From UBA1429 sp964482225 (lineage in GTDB: Bacteria > Chloroflexota > Anaerolineae > UBA1429): a stretch of 64,000 nucleotides of DNA. Of the stretch, positions 25,701 to 33,189 are shown piece by piece (the stretch's first letter is position 1; each line of letters opens with the position of its first letter). The position numbers and the translations under genes are program-made. A model generated the notes under the pieces. That model did no database searches. It was not told where the DNA came from and worked only from the letters and a program-made list of their open reading frames with translations. The DNA lies in contig CAYZWT010000001.1 in the NCBI GenBank assembly GCA_964482225.1, positions 62,001-126,000 on the forward strand. Direction: 5' to 3'.

Positions 25701-27327
25701 GGCGCGCTTTGACCATGCCACCGCCCAATGGTTCTTCTGGGGCGACCGCGCTGGCGGTGCGGCGGGGGCCGGGGTCTGCGGCGCGCCGGGCGTCAGCGCC
25801 TGCCCCGACCAGGACTGGGGCGATTGCTTGCGCAACTGCCTGATCCGCAACGCCCCCAGGGACTTGATGGACGCCAGCCGCATGTCGGGCTCTAGTTGCC
25901 GCGCCTGCCAGGCGTGCACCGGCGACTGCCAAGCCGTATGCAGCCAGTGCGCCCGCGATATGTGGAAGGCGGACCCCAGCAGTGGGCACTCGAATTGCAC
26001 CAGAACCTGTATGGACAGCAACAATTGGAACAGCCAACAGTGCGACAAGGATAACGAGCAGTGTTGGGATGCCCCCACCAACCAATCCAAGTATTCGACC
26101 TCGCAGTATATGGTGGCCTATGAATGCGATGGCGCCTCCTGCCAGTACGAGGGGACGCCCACGCTGTACTATTGCAGATATGGCTGCGAGATGGGCGACT
26201 CGGCGACGGGCGTAGACACCCGCTGCCGCGAACTGGATTGCGATGGCTGGTCGGCCATGTTCGACACCCTCTGCCCGCGCGCCCGCACGGCCCACGACCC
26301 CAACGCTCTCCATGGCCCCCTGGTCGCCGCGCCCGGCCACACCCTGGCCTATACTATCGAGACCGAGAACGAGGGCGAGGCCACGGCCTATGACGTGTTT
26401 GTCGAGGCGAGCCTGTCCCCAGAGCTGGACGAGGCTAGCTTGCAGATGGGCCCGGGCGGCCTCTATTTCCCCGGCAGCCGCACCATGTTGTGGCTCATCG
26501 GCGAGCTGGATGCAGGCGCGGGCGCCGTGGTTACCTACACCGTGGCGCTGCCTGGGGATGTGGTCAGCGGCACCCTTGTGATGGCCCAGGCCAAGGTGCA
26601 CTTTCCCAGCGTGCCCGAGCTGACGCCCACCAATCCGGTGGTGACCCTGGTGCAAGACGTGGCAGCCCACGGGCAGACGGTGGCGGCGACGCCCGGCGAG
26701 CCCCTGGCCATCACCCTGAGCGGCTCATCGGCGGGCGGCGGCGAGCTGACCTATGTCGTCGTCACGGGGTCCCAGCAGGGAACACTGGCGGGCGTTGCTC
26801 CCGACCTGGTCTATACGCCTGATGACAAGGCCGGGGGGCTGGATGGGCTGCTCTTTACCGTCAGCGATGGCGTGCAGACCAGCGCCCCTGCGGCGGTCAA
26901 CATCGTCATCGGCGCGGGCCAGGATGCCAGCGCCCCCCGGGTGCTGGCGGTCTCGCCCACCGATGGGGCCACCGACGTGACGGCCTTGCCGGTCATGCTG
27001 TACGAGGATGTGTACCCGCCCAGCGTGTGGGCCCAGTTCGATGAGCCGCTGGATCCGACCACCATCACGGGCGCGCATGTGGCGCTGGCCAATGGCAGCG
27101 GCCAGCCTGTGGCGCTGAGCCTGTACTATAGCGAGGGAACCCGCCGGATCTATCTCGAGCTGCACGAGCCCCTGCGCTATGCAACGACCTATACCGTGAC
27201 GCTGGGGACCGGCCTCACCGACCTGGCAGGCAACCTCCTGGCGGAGGCAGTTGTCTGGAGCTTTACAACGGCCCAGGCGCCGCCGGAGGAGTGGTTCCTG
27301 TATCTGCCCATCACACGGCTGCGCTAG
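22705..27327 (+). CDS. Large secreted right-handed beta-helix protein with cysteine-rich module and Ig-like domains
   Basis: 1540 residues from the GTG at 22705 (AGGGGG six bases upstream, coupled to the previous stop). Residues 1-34 are a signal peptide, with cleavage likely after HRALA. Three repeated blocks (PITFTSVADSxPGQWxGLAFDGxGGG) introduce parallel beta-helix repeats to about residue 770. A DUF11-like block follows, then a cysteine-dense segment (about 1024-1190) with CLRNC, CRACQACTGDC and CSQC. A second DUF11-like block, a cadherin-like stretch and a SbsA-type Ig-like domain (VLAVSPTDGATDVTALP ... WSFTTAQ) close the protein. The C-terminus EEWFLYLPITRLR resembles a tail I associate with exported Chloroflexota proteins. 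It is probably cell-surface or secreted. Confidence 0.85.
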   Translation: MNTRNRDVRVGALLVCLLFLFIAGAVTVHRALAEDLPGPLQAPCVPGPHSGVIAADQQWCAADSPHVLTANVTISPGVVVTVTAGVTVQAADDQALYVQGILLASGTEALPITFTSVADSAPGQWGGLAFDGAGGGPAEGQLAHVIIRNAGRRNGLSEAVLGANHKSAITGRQAALTLEHVTVSDVFCDEWWCSGYEYGLIAHNTALTLTHTLFTGIGGGAYAESDVPIALSGALTTLEMSDCELSGNENDRILLVPGAMMGHAEAVLPAGALMDGYEFREDYTVPPTVTLTIEPGVAVLGGIGSWNVPHDFVVEGRLIALGTPTQPITFTSVADSGPGQWNGLAFDGVGGGPAEGQFSYVTVRNAGERNRVSDAILGAHDRAAITARNATLTLDNVTLQDVRTTSWDKGLLLANSQVSIEKSLFTGIGNGEKNDSLSADAPIHVIGASSTMLLGDNQYVDNAPNMIKVAPGALAGQDFTLFYQQGLGGYLFQSDCLVPHGITMTIEAGVTYRGDYEDELRVEGNLVAIGTPTRPITFTSFLDSGPFQWSGLVFEGSAGQGNGDLRHATVRYAGHGNSVLNEYGHGGYSGSNITARNVLTGALYLEDVIIERMYHFDGWHLFNDAGLFLEDSRATLLRVTLRENGDRPEDDAAIHVRGASHLLVRESSIEANSGKGIEVIGDTAFVHVSGARIVNNLAVGVHNEGASTVILSAAEGSANTILANQGFGARQVGVTGQIIATYNWWGDASGPTHAGNPGGIGEPVSDRVLYDPWLQEAPTPPAVALRLVQVAAPQRMSVGQVVNLGVYAENVLTHTLESAIVVLEIPPQSAYLFSSHGGRYWPEPRHVIWNLGDMAPGATFSGVVQVRFQWGIPNGTLMPILGMIAAGNLPNENLTYTAHRDYAARTVLVQEALDDVQLDVVLAADPALGALFQHVLAQGYQFYGNAMLRTFSDASQELELLLLDPARLNEMVAVRRVEDQRYIQHETGQHVRLYDLDGGARFDHATAQWFFWGDRAGGAAGAGVCGAPGVSACPDQDWGDCLRNCLIRNAPRDLMDASRMSGSSCRACQACTGDCQAVCSQCARDMWKADPSSGHSNCTRTCMDSNNWNSQQCDKDNEQCWDAPTNQSKYSTSQYMVAYECDGASCQYEGTPTLYYCRYGCEMGDSATGVDTRCRELDCDGWSAMFDTLCPRARTAHDPNALHGPLVAAPGHTLAYTIETENEGEATAYDVFVEASLSPELDEASLQMGPGGLYFPGSRTMLWLIGELDAGAGAVVTYTVALPGDVVSGTLVMAQAKVHFPSVPELTPTNPVVTLVQDVAAHGQTVAATPGEPLAITLSGSSAGGGELTYVVVTGSQQGTLAGVAPDLVYTPDDKAGGLDGLLFTVSDGVQTSAPAAVNIVIGAGQDASAPRVLAVSPTDGATDVTALPVMLYEDVYPPSVWAQFDEPLDPTTITGAHVALANGSGQPVALSLYYSEGTRRIYLELHEPLRYATTYTVTLGTGLTDLAGNLLAEAVVWSFTTAQAPPEEWFLYLPITRLR

Positions 27328-27352
27328 AACACAGTCTGGCCGCCAGCGTGAA

Positions 27353-27385
27353 CGCGGTCGCCCCAGGGATTCTGGGGCGACCGCG
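27353..27385 (+). terminator. Hairpin after the beta-helix protein gene
   Basis: A 13-bp perfect stem CGCGGTCGCCCCA / TGGGGCGACCGCG with a 7-base loop lies about 26 bases past the stop codon. No T-tract follows, so termination is probable but not certain. Confidence 0.5.
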
Positions 27386-27473
27386 CTCCGGCGCCCTGTA
27401 TCGCTTGGCCCGCGTCGCCTGCCCTGCTATACTCGCGGCCATCAGTCCCAATCGCCGCAGAGAAGGAGCAGCC

Positions 27474-28289
27474 ATGAGCCAGGAACAATCGCGCGTCGTG
27501 CTGATCACGGGGGCCTCCTCGGGGCTGGGGCGCGCCGCCGCCGAGCACCTGGCGGCTCTGGGGCATCGGGTGTACGGGGCCAGCCGCAGGCCCACGGCAG
27601 AGCCGCGCCCCTATGAGACAATCGCCCTGGATGTGACCGATGACAGCTCGGTGGCGCGGGGGGTGGCTGCCGTGGCCGAGGCGGCGGGCCGGATTGATGT
27701 GCTGATCAACAATGCCGGCGTGGGCGTCGCGGCCTCTATCGAGGATACTACGATGGAAGAGGCCCACTGGCTGATGGAGACCAACTTTTTCGGCGCGCTG
27801 CGCATGTGCCGGGCCGCGCTGCCCATCATGCGCGCCCAGGGCAACGGCCTGATCATCAACATTAGCTCCATCGGCGGGCTGATGGGGCTGCCCTTCCAGG
27901 GGCTATATAGCGCCAGCAAGTTTGCCATCGAGGGGCTCAGCGAGGCGCTGCGCATGGAGGTGGCGCCCTATGGCATCCACGTGGCCCTGCTGGAGCCGGG
28001 CGATTTCCATACGCCCTTTACCGGCAACCGCCGCCCAAGCGCCGCTGCCGAGGGCTCGCCCTATGCCGAGGCCCGCGCCCGCGCCCTGGCGGTGATCGAG
28101 GCCGACGAGACCAACGGCTACCCGCCCGAGGCCATCGGCCCCATCCTGGCGCGCATCATCGCCAGCAAGCGCCCACGCCTGCGCTATCAGGCGGGGGCCG
28201 CCGAGCAAAAGCTGGCCGCCCTGCTCAAGCGCCTGCTGCCGGCGGGCCTGTTCGAGAGCATCCTGCGGGATCACTACAAGGTGGGGTGA
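27474..28289 (+). CDS. Short-chain dehydrogenase/reductase (classical SDR)
   Basis: 271 residues from the ATG at 27474 (AGAAGGAG upstream). Rossmann nucleotide motif TGASSGLG lies near residue 14, with ASRR after the second strand suggesting NADP preference. LDVTDDSSV, INNAGVG and the active-site set NISSIGG ... YSASKFA (Ser, Tyr, Lys) are all intact. LLEPGDFHTPF is the usual PG motif region. It oxidises or reduces a hydroxyl or carbonyl of unknown substrate. It is convergent with the glycoside hydrolase, whose stop is six bases away. Confidence 0.9.
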   Translation: MSQEQSRVVLITGASSGLGRAAAEHLAALGHRVYGASRRPTAEPRPYETIALDVTDDSSVARGVAAVAEAAGRIDVLINNAGVGVAASIEDTTMEEAHWLMETNFFGALRMCRAALPIMRAQGNGLIINISSIGGLMGLPFQGLYSASKFAIEGLSEALRMEVAPYGIHVALLEPGDFHTPFTGNRRPSAAAEGSPYAEARARALAVIEADETNGYPPEAIGPILARIIASKRPRLRYQAGAAEQKLAALLKRLLPAGLFESILRDHYKVG

Positions 28290-28295
28290 GGAGGG

Positions 28296-29762
28296 CTACC
28301 CCTCCAGCACCACCCGCGCCACGCCCGGCTCCAGCAGGTAGGAGCGGTGGCCTTCTACGGGGAAGTAGGGGCGCCACTCTCCCCCGATGTATTCACCCTT
28401 GACCACCGAGCGAGCCCGCACCGGCGCGCCATCGGGATAGGGGCGCTGGAACGTGGCCTGATAGCCCACCCCCAGCAGCAGAAACTCGCCCGCGCCAAGC
28501 TGGATCGCCATGCCCCGCCCGTCGCTCTCGTGGCGGACGTGGCTGATCAGCACGTCCACCCCCTGGGCGTGCCAGCAGCAGCCCATCTCGCCCGGCTCCT
28601 GGACGAATGTGAACAGCCTGTCAGTCCCCTGGGCCTCGGCGATGGGGTGCATGGCCCGGCCGATGGCGACGTAAGAATCGCGCAGGGCCGCGGCCTGGGG
28701 CCCCCACTCGCCGCCGATGGGATCCACCAGGGCGGGCACGTTCCGTTCAGGAAAGGGCGCGTCAATCGCCCAGGGGTCAAAGCCAATGGCCCCCAGCTCG
28801 CCGATGGCATAGAACACGTTGCGCTCCGCCCGGCCCGTGGGCGAGGAGGAATGCTCGACGATGTAGAGGGGGTTGCCCTCGGCCCGGTAAGCCTGGCAGA
28901 TGGTGTGGAAATCGCGCAGGCTGTGCCGGTAGATATCGGGGCCGATCAGGTCCAGGTGCGGGCTGTGGGCCAATGCCAGCGGCAGCATGTGGGCCACGGC
29001 CCCGCCGGAGGGGTAATCGCGGCCCGGCAGGTGCCCCGGCGCGGCCAGCCAGACGTTCTGGTACATGGGCAAAGGGTAGACAGCCTTGGCCTCGGCGGCC
29101 AGCCGGTCTATATAGCTGCTGACGCTGGCCACGCTGAATGCCTCGGCGGCTTGCGGCCCCCATTCGCGCTCCCAGCCCTCGGCCCGAAAGCGCGCCTCGC
29201 AGGCCGGACAGTAACAGCGATCCGTGCCCATAAGCCCTGGCTCGTTCTCCACCTGGAACAGGATCACCGTGCGCTGGGGGTCCACATCGCGCAGGTGGGC
29301 CATCACCGCCAGCAACGCCTGGCGGTCGCGTTCCCAGGTGCTCTGGGCCGAGTAGCACAAGCTGCCTCGCCCGGGCGGGCGCCCATCACGCCCCAGGGCC
29401 AGGGGATAGCGCTCCGGGTCGTCCTGGATATAGTCGGGGGCATAGAAATGATGGGCGTTCTTCCAGGTGGCAAACCAGAGCAGCACCAGGCGCAGTCCGT
29501 GCCGGCGGCATTGGGCCAGGCGCTCGTCCAGCATGCTGAAATCATAGCGATCGGGCTCGGGCTCGACCTCGCGCCAGTAGAGGGGCGTGACGGTGGTGTT
29601 GGCGCCCAAGCGGGCCGCCTGGGCAAAGAGGGGGTTCATCTGGGCTGTATCGAAACAGCTCTCGCAGGCCCACTGCAAGCCCAGGATCAAAAAGGGCCTG
29701 CCATCTACCAGCAAGCGGGGATTAGCGCCGGCCTTGGCCAGCGCTGGCATCGGTGTAGGCAT
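28296..29762 (-). CDS. Glycoside hydrolase of the GH35/GH42-like clan A type
   Basis: 488 residues. TIM-barrel hydrolase: FLILGLQWACESCF near the start, LGANTTVTPLYWREVEPEPDRYDF and LRLVLLWFATWKN are the first barrel strands. FQVENEPG supplies the acid/base Glu, and YIVEHSSS holds the likely nucleophile Glu. The C-terminal 120 residues form a beta domain with GAGEFLLLGVGYQATF, as in DUF5597-containing beta-galactosidases. There is no signal peptide, so it acts in the cytoplasm, probably on imported oligosaccharides. The gene is convergent with the SDR gene. Confidence 0.82.
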   Translation of the reverse strand: MPTPMPALAKAGANPRLLVDGRPFLILGLQWACESCFDTAQMNPLFAQAARLGANTTVTPLYWREVEPEPDRYDFSMLDERLAQCRRHGLRLVLLWFATWKNAHHFYAPDYIQDDPERYPLALGRDGRPPGRGSLCYSAQSTWERDRQALLAVMAHLRDVDPQRTVILFQVENEPGLMGTDRCYCPACEARFRAEGWEREWGPQAAEAFSVASVSSYIDRLAAEAKAVYPLPMYQNVWLAAPGHLPGRDYPSGGAVAHMLPLALAHSPHLDLIGPDIYRHSLRDFHTICQAYRAEGNPLYIVEHSSSPTGRAERNVFYAIGELGAIGFDPWAIDAPFPERNVPALVDPIGGEWGPQAAALRDSYVAIGRAMHPIAEAQGTDRLFTFVQEPGEMGCCWHAQGVDVLISHVRHESDGRGMAIQLGAGEFLLLGVGYQATFQRPYPDGAPVRARSVVKGEYIGGEWRPYFPVEGHRSYLLEPGVARVVLEG

Positions 29763-29899
29763 ACAGCCTCCTCAGGCAGCGTTGAGAGGGCAGGCCGCGC
29801 GCCGGTATCGCCTGCATGGTACTGAGGGGTGACGCGCCGCTCAACGGTCGGGCGCGGCGCTGTTGCCGCGCCCGATCATGCGCACATCGCTCGCCGCGC

Positions 29900-30286
29900 T
29901 TATTTGAGGTATTGAGCGATATCTGAGGAGACCACCCGGGCGAAATCCTGGTCCCAAAGATCCATAAAGCGGCCAAAAGCGGCGCGGTCGTAGGGGCAGT
30001 TGTAGAACGCCTCGGTAGCGAAATCGTTATCGCTATCGGCGTAAAAGCGCGCCACTGTGGCCGGGCTGTTCAGGCTGTTGATGGTCTCAAGGTAGCCTTC
30101 CCGCTTGCGCTTGGCGCCCGTATCCGCCCCGAAATAGGCCGTCAGCAAGCAGCCCCCCTTGTAGTCGCGCGCCACCAGGTTGGGCTTGCTGGCGTGCTTG
30201 GCGATGAGCCGCCCTTCCTGCTCCGTGGTGACCGCGTACCCCAGAAACTCGAGATGTCGGGCGATCTGGTCCAGATCCGCACTCAT
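29900..30286 (-). CDS. Hypothetical protein (YbjN-like size and fold guess)
   Basis: 128 residues from the ATG at 30286; GGGAGG lies nine bases before this ATG but touches the ATG nine bases earlier. It begins with helix MSADLDQIARHLEFLGYAV followed by alternating strands (EGRLIAKHAS, NLVARDYKGGCLLTAYFG), a layout similar to small YbjN or type III chaperone-like proteins. It has no catalytic motif. No neighbour shares its strand closely enough for an operon except the hydrolase 137 bases downstream. Confidence 0.6.
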   Translation of the reverse strand: MSADLDQIARHLEFLGYAVTTEQEGRLIAKHASKPNLVARDYKGGCLLTAYFGADTGAKRKREGYLETINSLNSPATVARFYADSDNDFATEAFYNCPYDRAAFGRFMDLWDQDFARVVSSDIAQYLK

Positions 30287-30475
30287 ATCGTGCATCCTCC
30301 CCTGTTCTGTCCATAGCCTAACCGTCATGCACATTGTAGCGCATGAGTTGGGGCGTGTAAAGGCATAGCACGGGAAAAAAGGCGTGCTCGCGGCCGGGGC
30401 ATGAGGTGTAGCGGGCGCCGCGCGGCGCCCGCTACCAGAGCGTTCATGAAAACCCTGTCAAGCATAGCAACAGGC
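30287..30475. other. Intergenic region upstream of the leader promoter
   Basis: No gene is seen. It contains the 28-bp palindrome at 30408-30435, listed separately. Confidence 0.6.
30408..30435. repeat. Perfect 28-bp palindrome
   Basis: The half-site GTAGCGGGCGCCGC is followed directly by its reverse complement. It resembles the other intergenic palindromes of this window, with GTAG/CTAC ends and a GC-rich centre. Confidence 0.7.
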
Positions 30476-30504
30476 TTGACAAAGCCACACAAGGCCGCTA
30501 TACT
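30476..30504 (+). promoter_or_regulatory. Strong sigma70-like promoter, 390 bases before the solute-binding protein gene
   Basis: TTGACA at 30476-30481 and TATACT at 30499-30504 are 17 bases apart, close to consensus. The long distance to the next start codon leaves room for a regulatory leader or a separate small RNA. Confidence 0.7.
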
Positions 30505-30510
30505 GATTAT

Positions 30511-30640
30511 GTAGTCCATTGATCCGCTGACGGGAATATGGCTGCCAAGGCGCATAGCGGCGCCTGGCCATCCAAGGACGGAGGCGTTCAGGCGCAGAAA
30601 CGGCGAGCCACTCTTGTCGCAAGAGACTCGCCGTTTGTAT
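30511..30640 (+). ncRNA. Candidate small RNA or structured 5' leader
   Basis: Between the strong promoter at 30476-30504 and a terminator-like hairpin (AAACGGCGAG near 30597 pairing with CTCGCCGTTT ending near 30636, enclosing a smaller CTCTTG/CAAGAG stem) there is a GC-rich, foldable stretch without a convincing reading frame. A second small hairpin, GGTGTATC/GATACACC, follows at about 30644-30667. I cannot assign it to a known riboswitch class by eye. Confidence 0.4.
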
Positions 30641-30888
30641 ATGGGGTGTATCTTTTCGCTGATACACCAAATCGCCCGTGGCAACCTCCTGCAACCCGAC
30701 AGCGGACACAGCGCAGGCGTTCTGGCGTTATCTCCTCATAATGTCAGGCCGCGCATACCGCGAAAGGAGGGTGAGTACTGGTGAATCAATCTGTGCCATC
30801 TCGACATTGATTGGCGGCAGCCCCCTTCCCCCTTTACACCCTCGCCCGGCTGCCTCTTCACAATCAGACCGATTCGTGGAGGGATACC

Positions 30889-32925
30889 ATGCAGCAACGC
30901 AAGCACACCCGTAGGGAGTTTATCCGTCTCACCGGCCTGACCGCCGCGTCCGTAGCCATCGCGGCCTGCGCCCGTGAGACCGAGATTGTGGAAAAGGCCG
31001 TCCAAGAGACGGTCCTGGTCGAAAAAGAGGTCGAGAAGCAGGTCACCGTCGTCGTCGAAAAGGAGGTCGTCAAAGAGCCTGCCACGCCGGTGCCCAGCAA
31101 GTACCAAGAGTCGCCCATGCTGGCCGAGCGGGTGGCCCGGGGCGAGCTCCCGCCTGTAGATGACCGCCTGCCCGAAGAGCCCCGCGTCTGCGAGGTGATC
31201 GAGGAGATCGGCGAGTATGGCGGCACCATCACCGTTTCCAGCCTGAGCTCGGGCCTGTTCGGGGGCGACGCTGGCAGCGGGCGCGCTATGGATTGCCCGA
31301 ACTGGCTGCGCATCTCACGGGATATCACCGGCGCGGTGCCCCACATCCTCAAGGATTGGCAGGTCAGCTCTGACTATAAAGAGGTAACCTGCTATCTGCG
31401 CAAGGGCATGAAGTGGTCCGACGGCGCCCCCCTGACCTCGGCGGATATCCTGTTCTGGTATGAGGACATCCTGAACAATACCGAGGTTACCCCGCTGGCG
31501 CACGAGTGGTTCCGCTGGGGCGGTGAGGTCATGCAGCTCACCATCATGGATGATTACGCCTTCAAGCTCACCTTTGCCCAGCCGCACCCGTCCTTTGTCA
31601 TCGTCTGTATGGCCCACCTCTATGGCTTCTGGGGCAACCAGACCTTTGTGCCGGCCCATTACCTGAAGCAGTTCCATATCAGGTACAACGACAAGGCCAA
31701 CGAGGTGGCCAAGCAGGCCGGCTTTGACTTTTGGTACCAGCTCCTGGGGCGAGAGACGAACCGCGCCCAGAGCATCGAGCGGCCCAGGCTGGAGAACTAT
31801 GTGCCTCTGCGCGATACGCCACAGATGACCTTTTTCGAGCGGAACGCCTACTATCACGCGGTGGACCCCGAGGGCAACCAGCTCCCCTACATAGACAAGA
31901 TGAACGTGGACCGTTGCGCCGACCTCTCGATCATGGATGCCAAGGTTGCGGGCGGCACGTATGACTTTGCCGCCCAGGAGCTGCGCATCCTGTTCTACAC
32001 CACCTATGCAGATGCAGCCGCCGGATCCAACGCCCGCATGTTGCTGTGGCCCTCGGGCAAGGGCGGCGAGGTAGTCTATAACGTCAACATGAACTGGCCC
32101 GATGACGAGTGGCGCGAGGTCTTTTCCGATGATCGCTTCCGCCAGGCCCTTTCGCTGGCCATCAACCGCCACGACATCAACAATGTCATCTATTTCGGCA
32201 ACGCCGCCGAGACCCAGATGACCGTCATCCCGGTATCGCGGCACTACCGGCCCGAGTTCGCCCAGGCCTACGCCGCGTTCGATCTGGATCAGGCCAATGC
32301 CCTGCTGGATGACATGGGCCTGGAGTGGAACGCCGCTCGCACCCATCGCCTCTGGCCGCTGAGCAAGCAGCCCATGATCATCGCCTGGGATATGGTCGAG
32401 ACCGAGACCCCCAAAGGCCCCATTACCGAGTTGGTCACCGAGTACTGGAAGGCCATCGGCATCGAGATCCAGTGGAAATCCGTCACCCGCACCCTGCTGA
32501 CCCAAAAGATCTTGGCCAACGAGGAGCCCATGTCCCTCTGGCATGGCGACGAGACGGCGGATACGCTCTTTCTCCGCCGGTCCTACTCGTTCCTGCCCTA
32601 CGAGGGGGACGAGAGCACCTGGGGGATTCTGTGGGGACGCTGGTGGAACACCGGCGGCGAGCAGGGCGAGGAGCCTCCCGAGCTCATGAAGCAGCTCTTC
32701 CAATGGCAGGAGGAGTACAACATCACCGACTCGGATGAGCCGGCCCGCAATGTGCTGGCAAGCCAGGCCGAGCATGTGTGGACCATTGGCACGGTGGGCA
32801 TGGCGCCGCATCCGCTGTTCGTACGCAACAACCTGCGCAATGTAACCGAAAAGGGCGGCTATTGGACCTGGGATAGCCTCTGGGCCTACCCCGAGTTCCC
32901 GGAGCAGTGGTTCCTCAAGGCATAG
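30889..32925 (+). CDS. ABC transporter solute-binding lipoprotein, family 5
   Basis: 678 residues from the ATG at 30889 (GGAGGG upstream). The N-terminus RREFIRLTG is a twin-arginine motif, and AIAAC is a lipobox, so the mature protein is probably a Tat-exported lipoprotein. A charged linker rich in E, K and V follows (EIVEKAVQETVLVEKEVEKQ). The body is a family 5 (peptide/oligosaccharide) binding domain: CYLRKGMKWSDGAPLTSADILFWYEDIL is the diagnostic region, and RFRQALSLAINRHDIN follows later. No permease or ATPase gene is nearby, so it is an orphan. Neighbouring GH4 and NagB genes suggest a sugar or oligosaccharide ligand. Confidence 0.88.
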   Translation: MQQRKHTRREFIRLTGLTAASVAIAACARETEIVEKAVQETVLVEKEVEKQVTVVVEKEVVKEPATPVPSKYQESPMLAERVARGELPPVDDRLPEEPRVCEVIEEIGEYGGTITVSSLSSGLFGGDAGSGRAMDCPNWLRISRDITGAVPHILKDWQVSSDYKEVTCYLRKGMKWSDGAPLTSADILFWYEDILNNTEVTPLAHEWFRWGGEVMQLTIMDDYAFKLTFAQPHPSFVIVCMAHLYGFWGNQTFVPAHYLKQFHIRYNDKANEVAKQAGFDFWYQLLGRETNRAQSIERPRLENYVPLRDTPQMTFFERNAYYHAVDPEGNQLPYIDKMNVDRCADLSIMDAKVAGGTYDFAAQELRILFYTTYADAAAGSNARMLLWPSGKGGEVVYNVNMNWPDDEWREVFSDDRFRQALSLAINRHDINNVIYFGNAAETQMTVIPVSRHYRPEFAQAYAAFDLDQANALLDDMGLEWNAARTHRLWPLSKQPMIIAWDMVETETPKGPITELVTEYWKAIGIEIQWKSVTRTLLTQKILANEEPMSLWHGDETADTLFLRRSYSFLPYEGDESTWGILWGRWWNTGGEQGEEPPELMKQLFQWQEEYNITDSDEPARNVLASQAEHVWTIGTVGMAPHPLFVRNNLRNVTEKGGYWTWDSLWAYPEFPEQWFLKA

Positions 32926-32962
32926 GGACGGCGCCCGTTACGGCCTCTGGCGCACAGAGCAA

Positions 32963-32991
32963 GGGTTCGCGGAGGTAGGCTCCGCGAACCC
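32963..32991 (+). terminator. Hairpin after the solute-binding protein gene
   Basis: An 11-bp stem GGGTTCGCGGA / TCCGCGAACCC with a 7-base loop lies about 40 bases after the stop codon. There is no clear T-tract. Confidence 0.5.
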
Positions 32992-33078
32992 GAAAGCTGC
33001 AGAACGCGCCTTTACAGGATATGGGGCTCAATCTGCGCAAGACCCCCTATTGTAAGGGCTCCCTGCATTGCAGGTTGC

Positions 33079-33107
33079 TTGACGCAGGAAACTGCTCGCG
33101 TTACCAT
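33079..33107 (+). promoter_or_regulatory. Probable promoter of the GH4-nagB pair
   Basis: TTGACG at 33079-33084 and TACCAT at 33102-33107 are 17 bases apart, about 80 bases before the GH4 start. Confidence 0.45.
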
Positions 33108-33189
33108 CAACGCCGTACGGTACTGCCCGGCCGGCCATGCGGGTGGTGGCCAGCGCCGGCCCAACCATTCTCACCCAAAGGAGCGTGAC

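Noticed and set aside
28347..29825. Open frame of 492 residues opposite the glycoside hydrolase
   Set aside because: Antisense shadow; the minus-strand frame carries the catalytic motifs and a proper family length.
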